Shown here: one piece after another, positions 57,861 to 64,000 of the stretch | Numbering within the stretch: the first letter of the stretch is position 1 | Layout: each line of letters opens with the position of its first letter | Assembly: GCF_032062135.1 (NCBI RefSeq) | Contig: NC_092859.1 | Coordinates: 72,659,206 to 72,723,205, forward strand | Direction: 5' to 3' | DNA from: Pyxicephalus adspersus | Lineage: Eukaryota > Chordata > Amphibia > Anura > Pyxicephalidae | Length of the DNA: 64,000 nucleotides | Notes under the pieces: model-generated | The model's database searches: none | What the model was told of the DNA's origin: nothing | The model's input: only the letters and a program-made list of their open reading frames with translations | Made by a program: the position numbers and the translations under genes

Positions 57861-58028
57861 ATAATCCGATTTTGCTTGATGAATCAGGGGCAGTGGATCA
57901 CTTTTGGTACAGAAATCTAGACCTCAGTGTAACGCTTAGGTGGTTAATGTCCTTTTTTGTTTTTTATTTGCCACTGTGAATTGTATTATATATCCTTCAA
58001 TAAAGAAAAATTTTCAAAAAAAAAAAGG
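57861..58028. mobile_element. mosaic insert with MITE ends and an AATAAA/poly(A) tail
   Basis: Contains the end of the CpG-rich MITE family (CGATTTTGCTTGATGAATCAGG), then the inverted piggyBac-like terminus (ACCTCAGTGTAACGCTTAGG then TGGTTAA). Next come 'GTATTATATATCCTTCAATAAAG', AAAAATTTTC and 12 or more A residues. Copy 2 lacks about 125 bp of it, resuming at GTATTATATAT. Confidence 0.75.
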
Positions 58029-58495
58029 GATCCAAGGGTAAAGACAAAGTAGAGTCGGGGTCATTCATTCTCAAAATCCCAAGAACCCAAGGCACACAAG
58101 CATTCTGATCAGTTGTGCTTCAACTTACCAACTTCTTACAGCATAATATTGTCCTTAAAATGAATGATGACAGTTAGTGAGGTGTGAAGCTTGAAGCTTG
58201 AGATTGAGTTTATACTTTGACTTTATTGCATTGTATTGTATTCTTTCTTCTTTTTTCTATTTATTAATGTTGAAATTTGCATTATGGGTGGTATTTAGGC
58301 TAGTTATACACTATTCAAAAATTTCAGAATCAAGAGTCAAAACAATTCCATTTACAATATATAAGATTGTTAATCAAATATTGATAAGACAAAATGTTTT
58401 TTCTGTTGTTGTTGCTGATTGGGTAACCACAATATTGAAACCCAAACCACTTTTTGTGTTACAATTCATACTTTTTTGGATAAAATTATAATAAA
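58029..58495. repeat. direct duplication, copy 2
   Basis: Second copy of 57386-57860 in the same orientation, beginning directly after the poly(A) run. It then continues AAATGTATTATATATTTAGA, equivalent to the sequence after the MITE mosaic in copy 1. Confidence 0.93.
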
Positions 58496-59214
58496 ATGTA
58501 TTATATATTTAGACCAGACATATATATATCCTTTTTTTTCAACATTTCAGAAATTTATAAACAGTGTGGATGTTTTCCCATGAGAAATGTATATTCTGTT
58601 AAAAATGGTTCTCAGGACAGGATGGGTATCACAGGAAAATAATCAGTTGGCTTGCTATATGTTAGCTATGTACGACACATCATATACCTGTCAGGGCATA
58701 ACATACAAGTTCCATTACAGTTTTTTTTTGGTAGATAGTTAAGCACACAATACTTTTTTTCTACTTTTAATGTACATGTTTTTGAATCTAAATGAAATGT
58801 GACAAAAATGGTAATATAGTGGTTGATGATTTTTTAGGCTGTCAGCACACAGATGTGTTCGGCTTGTGTTCATGTACCCTCTATTTGTATGTACAAGGGA
58901 ACTTGTATTGCAGCATTACATTTGTGAAAGCTCATTTGAATTTTCATGATTTCAATGGTACTAGGATTAAATAGTTACAATCTGTTCAAAAGAAGTCCCA
59001 GGTTACTGACCCCAGGTCAACAAATTTGTACAAGCCACAGTGTTATGCTGAATGTAATGTATGATGTATTATCTGTCATACATAATTAAAAGACATACTT
59101 CCAGAAATGATTCTGTAGCATTCCTTTACTTTTGGGTTGTTTTGGTGGACTGTATCACTCACTGCACCTTCCAAATTTTTAAAGGCTCTATTTGTAAAGC
59201 AGTGTATCTGATAT

Positions 59215-59325
59215 TCCTTCAAAGTTTCCCTGTTAGGAAACAGTTACTGCAACTGAAACACATGGACCTGGAAGATTCCTACCAGTGAATGCTTGAGGGA
59301 ATGTTGGATTCCCTGTTTGATAAAT
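59215..59325. mobile_element. partial MITE (GGGAATGT family)
   Basis: AACACATGGACCTGGAAGAT, then TGCTTGAGGGAATGTTGGAT and TCCCTGTTTGATAAATAG, match 51040-51115. The left arm is degraded. Confidence 0.65.
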
Positions 59326-59448
59326 AGAACCCTAAATGTACCTGGTGTTCAATTAATTGTTCTGGGGTTTCTGTGAATTAAGCCCAGCACTGCTTTTCTC
59401 TTGTTGACGCTGTTCATATTTTAAAGACAGATAATGAACTGCCAACAA

Positions 59449-59533
59449 GAGGGGAAAGATGAGCAAGTGACACCCTGCTGTTCTTTCCTCCAAAGGAGTG
59501 AACAGCAGGATGTCACATGCTTATCCTTCCCCC
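59449..59533. repeat. imperfect hairpin, about 34-bp arms
   Basis: GGGGAAAGATGAGCAAGTGA / TCACATGCTTATCCTTCCCC with an inner perfect part CCTGCTGTTC / GAACAGCAGG and a 16-base loop. The core resembles the palindromic middle of the repeats at 14225 and 15640. Confidence 0.8.
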
Positions 59534-59604
59534 TATCTTTTCCCTAAAACAGAATGGCATTAAATAGGTAATTTGACCCTACTATTCTGGTCTACTGGTT
59601 AGGA

Positions 59605-59840
59605 CAGTGTTTCTCATCATTTGAATATGGGGGAACCCTTGAAATACTTTTTATGTCTTATGAAACCCCTTTCAATAATAACTAAATCCTTTTATATTGC
59701 TGCCCAGTACAAATAGCCAAAAAGACCATTGTTGTCAGGTAAACAGACCTTGGAGGCACAAAATGCCTATTGATCAAGGAACCCCTAGCAACCTCTAAAG
59801 AAACCTTAGGGTTCCACGGAACCCTGGTTAATAAACACTG
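59605..59840. mobile_element. hAT-type MITE with near-perfect 8-bp target duplication
   Basis: A 236-bp element starts CAGTGTTTCTCATC and ends TTAATAAACACTG, flanked by GGTTAGGA (59597-59604) and GGTTAGAG (59841-59848). Internal GGGGAACCC and 'GGGTTCCACGGAACCC' form subterminal inverted repeats. A related fragment lies in intron 1 of the Kazal gene (13999-14035). Confidence 0.82.
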
Positions 59841-59848
59841 GGTTAGAG

Positions 59849-62154
59849 GGTCTTAGTCAGGTTCCCTTTAAGGGGTAGTGCTTCTTCAATTAGTGGAGGG
59901 TATTGTATGTAAAGTGTTGAGCTAATCTCCCATTAGAGGAGAGGGTTGTTGACATTTAAAGATAGCTGAAGGTAAATGTGGTTTAGGGGGAAATTCAGTC
60001 TTGGTTGAGAAGAAAATCAGAATAAAATCTCCTGGCATGTTAGAATTTGTGGAGTCCCCTGACTTGGGGAAGTGTGGTGTTTGTGTGTTCCTCAATTAAA
60101 AAGTACTGCATCTGAAGATATATATTTGAATAAACTGAAGGGAATGATTACTGAACAAAAAGTGAAATATCATATGAACACAAATTGGAAGTACTAAAGC
60201 TAAAAACTAAGCAAAAATATAACACACCCTTGCAGTGGTGCACCTACGCCCCACAGCCCCATCTTAGGCTTCATTCCTGGCCTGTCTGACCGCTGAGGAC
60301 ATCCTTCAATGCCAGTCTATAAGCCTTACAGTGTACAGGAGGATGTCAAGGCCCCAAATACCAATTGGATAAGAGCTGGGATGGAGTAAGGTAAACTTTA
60401 CTCCTTCAACATCATCCCATATAAGATAGTAACAATTAAAACATTTAAAGTTTCACCTTCCTACTGCAAGGATGGGCACAGGACTTTTGCTTGGAGTTTA
60501 ATTTAAATTATTTATTTTATTGTTATATGGATCCAGTTTTTCAAAGTTAAAGTGAGGAAAAGCAGTAAAGCTGATGGCAATCAACAGTATGTTTTATGTT
60601 CAAAGCAATCCATGTGTGTGGAAATTATTTCAATCTTGTATTATGGTAAGTGGCCTGCAGGAAAGGTACTGGGCAGGACAAACACACTGGCGGAATGAGG
60701 GGAAAAAGTTTAGAAGGGATGATGCTTGAGGGATTGGTGATCTATAAATTCATAAGGTGGCCTGAACCTGTGGGGTACATTTAACATGTGCACAAAACTT
60801 TAATTACTGCAAATTGATTCCTTAATTTATTCTTGAATAAAGAAGGGAAGTTGTGATGAAATAATGACACATTGTTTTAATTATTCAAAGCAGAGATTAA
60901 AACTTTTTTCTTTCAATAATAAAGATATAATGAAGGAATAATGTACAGAGAAACCAAAGGCAAAAGAGATCACTATATATACTGTTAAATATGCCTAAAC
61001 TAAAGCATAGGGGTATTGTGATGAATTACCATTATGTTTAAAGTTACATTTTTAGTCTTTATCAAACATTTATTTATTTCTTTGGGATGAATAACTCTTT
61101 GGGTCTGGTGATATATATTTGGAATATTGCCATATTTAGCCACTCAGTACACTAAAAGCTTTGAAAATAAACATAAGTAGACACATTTTATTTTGAATTC
61201 TTACATGGAATATTTTATGACATTTTATTAGCTAGAATAGTACAACGAAAAATCTGAGGTTAATATGCTTTCCTGCTTTCACAAGGACTTTTGACTTTTT
61301 TAGCGCACTTTGCAATAAGTCACTGTCATATATTTTTTTCCTCCTGGTAGATAGTTTTAAAAGGAAGACAATCCTTCCTGTGGTTTTACAAGCATTAGTA
61401 CTTATGTAGTTTATTGAAAATCCTTCCGCTTTCTCAGAGCAATTTTGCTGTACGTATTATTTAGCTCTGTAAGCCATTCCCATATTCATCCACTTAATAG
61501 GGTCAACAGTGAGAAGACAGACTAATCTTTTGTCTTTACTATGGGAATTAGGCTACTGTTTAAGTAAAGTTAAAAAATCTAGTGCTCAAAGTAAGTACAA
61601 AGACAAAATCTGTTCTGCTGCAAATGGCTCCTATTATAGTGATTTTACATGGGTGGAAATGGCAACTTTCAATGGTGTCAAAATTAAAATCACTGTAAAG
61701 TAAGATGCTTTACTGCGTAGGCTAATAAGAACTAAAGAACATTTTAACATATCCAGCATATATCACTGATTGTTCAAAGAATATTATCAGTTAAGTTTTT
61801 CCCATTTAAGAAAAAAGTTATTATTTATATGTGTAAATTGGAGGCGCTCGAGGGGTTGCCTGAAATATATATATTGTGGTAGCTTACTGGGGGTTGCTCA
61901 TGGTAATGGGATGCTTACAAGGCAGATTAGAGGCAGCAGACTACAAAAGTCCAAAACAACAGCAGTTTTATTTATTTAGCAAAGTGTTAGAGCACACTGT
62001 CCAGCACTTCACAATGAAAAAAAGAATAAACAATAGCCCAGCTGGGCCTCTGGCTACCTCACTTAGGTGCCCTCTCTTACTAACACATTCACTATATCAG
62101 TACAGTTCCACTCACAGTTCAAGTCTTGTTTGCCCACTGGCTTTCCTGGAGCTC
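59849..62154. other. no gene seen
   Basis: AT-rich spacer. A GC-richer part at 60235-60400 looks repeat-like but has no partner in the window. The frame at 61509-61703 has no recognised domain. Confidence 0.5.
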
Positions 62155-62485
62155 TGTCCCCTTTTCTTGCAGCCTGGAACAGACTCTGGCTCCTTTCCCA
62201 GCCTGGAACATACTTCCTCTCAACCTGAAACCCTCTGGCTCTCTCTTCAGCCTGGAAGGCTTTTGGTCTCTTTTCAGCCTGGAACTCTCTGGCTCTCCTG
62301 CAGCCTGCAACCCTGTTGAACCCTCTGGCTCTTTCTCAGCCTGGAACCCTTTGGCTCTCTCTCTACATTGACCACTCTGGCTCTCTCCCAGCCTGGAACC
62401 CCCTGTCTCTCTCTCAGCCTGGAACCCTCTGGTTCTCCCTCAGGCTGGAACCCTCTGGCTCTCTCTCAGCCTCTTGCTGATCAAT
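62155..62485. repeat. 26-bp minisatellite, about ten degenerate units
   Basis: Unit consensus CAGCCTGGAACCCTCTGGCT plus CTCTCT. Units near 62350-62470 are the most regular. Those at 62165-62300 vary from 24 to 36 bp. Open frames on both strands across the block come from the repeat, not from genes. Flanks at 61950-62150 and 62500-62600 are C-rich and may belong to an LTR, unproved. Confidence 0.9.
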
Positions 62486-62854
62486 TTCCCTCTGTCTTGC
62501 ACCTGAGTGCAGGTGCATATATTGCAAATCAGGGTTGGGCCAAGGAACCCACCCTTTCTTTCCCTTGGCCAGCCAATAACCTCTTCTGCCACTCCTCCAT
62601 TTTCCTTTTTTGTGTGATGAAAGTAAACATTTTACATTTTAACAACAAACCTTATGAAAGGGTAAAACAAAAGACAGAACCTCTTCCATACAACCAACAA
62701 AATAAACCAGATACCTCACTGATATCATGATCACGCACAGAAGATGGATTCAATAAAGAAATACAATAGTTAAATAAAGAATTTTTGAACCGTTCGTATC
62801 TCCCTCACTACGTGATATTTGTTTTATTATTGGTTTCTGGCCTTCTTAACTGAC

Positions 62855-63900
62855 CAAATCCTAGTGCGCTCCCAAAGCCCTACGGTCATACCAGACCGCG
62901 TGACGAAAAAATTCTATTACGTCCTGCAGTCGACTAGGTGATAATGTATATTGTAAATAAGGCATCCATGTTCCAAATAACTTTTGTGGGTGAGTATCTC
63001 GATGCAGAGTGGCTTCAGTTTTTTCTATAATCATTAATGTTTGAAGGTACTGTGTCAATTGTATAATACCAGGAGGGTTGGGTTCTAACCACATCTTACG
63101 GATACTCTTTTTTTGCCACCAGGAAACAGATGTTCAAACTTAGTCACTGGAACCTGTGAAACAGAAAGATTATTTGACTGTTCCATCGTGTTGCTATAGA
63201 AAAGTGCCAAGTGGGGAGACATTTGCCTATCATGTCCTGTGATTATCTTTACAAAGTCAAAGACCTTCTTCCAAAAAATGGAAATACTGGAACAATCCCA
63301 CAATGCTTGCTTCAAAGAGGACATGACCAAAGCACATTTAGGGCATTCAGTTAACCTGGTAATGCAGCTTGGGGCTTAAGTTATAAATATATAAATAAAT
63401 ATGCACTGTGTATTATTTTAAATTGAACTTCCCGCCATTGTTCACTAATCATATTTTTACGAACACATGTCCCGTTGCACTCTAGACATTCTAGTGTTTA
63501 GAGTGGGAAATATTTAAAAACAAAGCCCAGCGGCAAACAAAAAGTAAGACAGGTGCATTTTCAAGCAATATCCATCAACAGAGGATATATATGTGATATC
63601 GAGTGCTTAGATGATGGTTCACCCAAAAAGTGTAAAATCGGGGCCGGTAATACAAAATTTGGTTGCAAACCTGGCGTTCCAAAAAAGTGGATTTGACCTG
63701 TAGGTAAAAGAAGAAATGGTGCAATGGAAGAGCAGTTTTAACATAGAGACCAAGGCTTTTCTCAGGAGGAATTCACGTTTTACCACTGTATATTGAGATG
63801 TGCCGTGCCACCAGTCTTTAACATGGCGTAGAAGACGCCGTAAAAGGTTAGATTGCACTTCAGCGAGTCTGGAAAATTAACACCCAGATTCTGTTTAGAA
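62855..63900 (-). pseudogene. L1/Tx1-like LINE ORF2 C-terminal remnant
   Basis: The minus strand reads LLRRLLRHVKDWWHG (63850-63790), FLLRKALVSMLKLLF, FWNARFATKF; then CPKCALVMSSLKQALWDC and FWKKVFDFVKIITG (63345-63225), then, with a frame change, RKMWLEPNPPGIIQLTQYLQ and MIIEKTEATLHRDTHPQKLF and TWMPYL (63100-62945). The order 'C..C......l..mLW.C..i..FW..V' followed by 'W....pP.l..l......E......+...F...W.p+' is the C-terminal tail of L1/Tx1-type ORF2. The expected His after the Cys pair is not seen. The element is opposite in strand to the other two L1-like remnants. Confidence 0.8.
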
Positions 63901-64000
63901 CATGACAATTTGAATCTAGCAAAAGGAATCATAGAAAAGTTACAAAAGGTTGAATGTAATCTCTTAATATCAGCATATTAAGTCTGCATCGGGTATACCA

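Noticed and set aside
62119..62371. Repeated Leu/Ser/Pro-rich frames
   Set aside because: Produced by the 26-bp minisatellite. Both strands are open and no start context or domain is seen.

Overview
The window looks like a vertebrate, most likely anuran amphibian (ranoid-like), nuclear genome. It has GT-AG introns in a vertebrate-type secreted Kazal inhibitor gene, low coding density, AT-rich spacers and a very high load of decayed transposons. The repeat spectrum (ZBED-like hAT, piggyBac with TTAA ends, Tc1/mariner, Penelope, Ty3/Gypsy, L1/Tx1-like, CR1- and L2-like LINEs, and a repeat tail reading AGCGCTGCGTAATATGTTGG followed by a (TAA)n run) fits frogs. Species assignment is inference. 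Two assembly gaps (22134-22715, 41418-41634) interrupt the sequence.

Only one host gene is well supported. It is a four-exon plus-strand gene at 13668-17527 encoding an 84-residue secreted single-domain Kazal-type serine protease inhibitor with all six cysteines in canonical spacing and Arg at the predicted P1 position. It has a TATA box about 100 bp upstream of the ATG and an AATAAA 52 bp after the stop codon. Its introns hold several dispersed repeats.

Layout. 1-4293: two hAT transposase remnants head to head, then a 75-bp tandem repeat block, a palindrome, subterminal repeats and a hAT terminus abutting an 18-bp minisatellite (4294-4446). 4946-6160: minus-strand Ty3/Gypsy pol debris interrupted by an LTR-like piece of opposite sense. 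6.4-11.7 kb: miniature elements (two hAT MITEs with visible 8-bp target duplications) and a CR1-like reverse transcriptase scrap. 11886-13213: internally deleted piggyBac. 13.5-17.6 kb: Kazal gene. 19.4-20.1 kb: LTR-like G-rich repeat. 21.9-23.3 kb: an interesting repetitive ORF of no named family, partly hidden by an assembly gap. 27.7-28.2 kb: palindromic element with a nested MITE and a 5-bp target duplication. 30.1-35.7 kb: dense nest of L1-like LINE, Penelope-like element with GIY-YIG endonuclease, Gypsy gag-protease, a mariner/IS630-like transposon split by an LTR. 40.4-42.2 kb: Tc1 remnant and L2-like LINE 3' end. 45.1-46.4 kb: L1-like remnant followed by a 32-bp perfect hairpin. 48-62 kb: mostly featureless AT-rich DNA with MITEs, two LTR-like repeats, a 470-bp direct duplication with an insertion difference, and a 26-bp minisatellite. 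62.8-63.9 kb: minus-strand L1-like LINE C-terminus.

None of the mobile elements seen here has an intact transposase or polymerase frame, so the region looks like an old repeat graveyard around a single small secreted-protein gene. I did not find a gene cluster or defence-type system. The best candidates for something undescribed are the 21.9-23.3 kb ORF family, the family of G-rich LTR-like repeats, and the perfect hairpin at 46336-46409.
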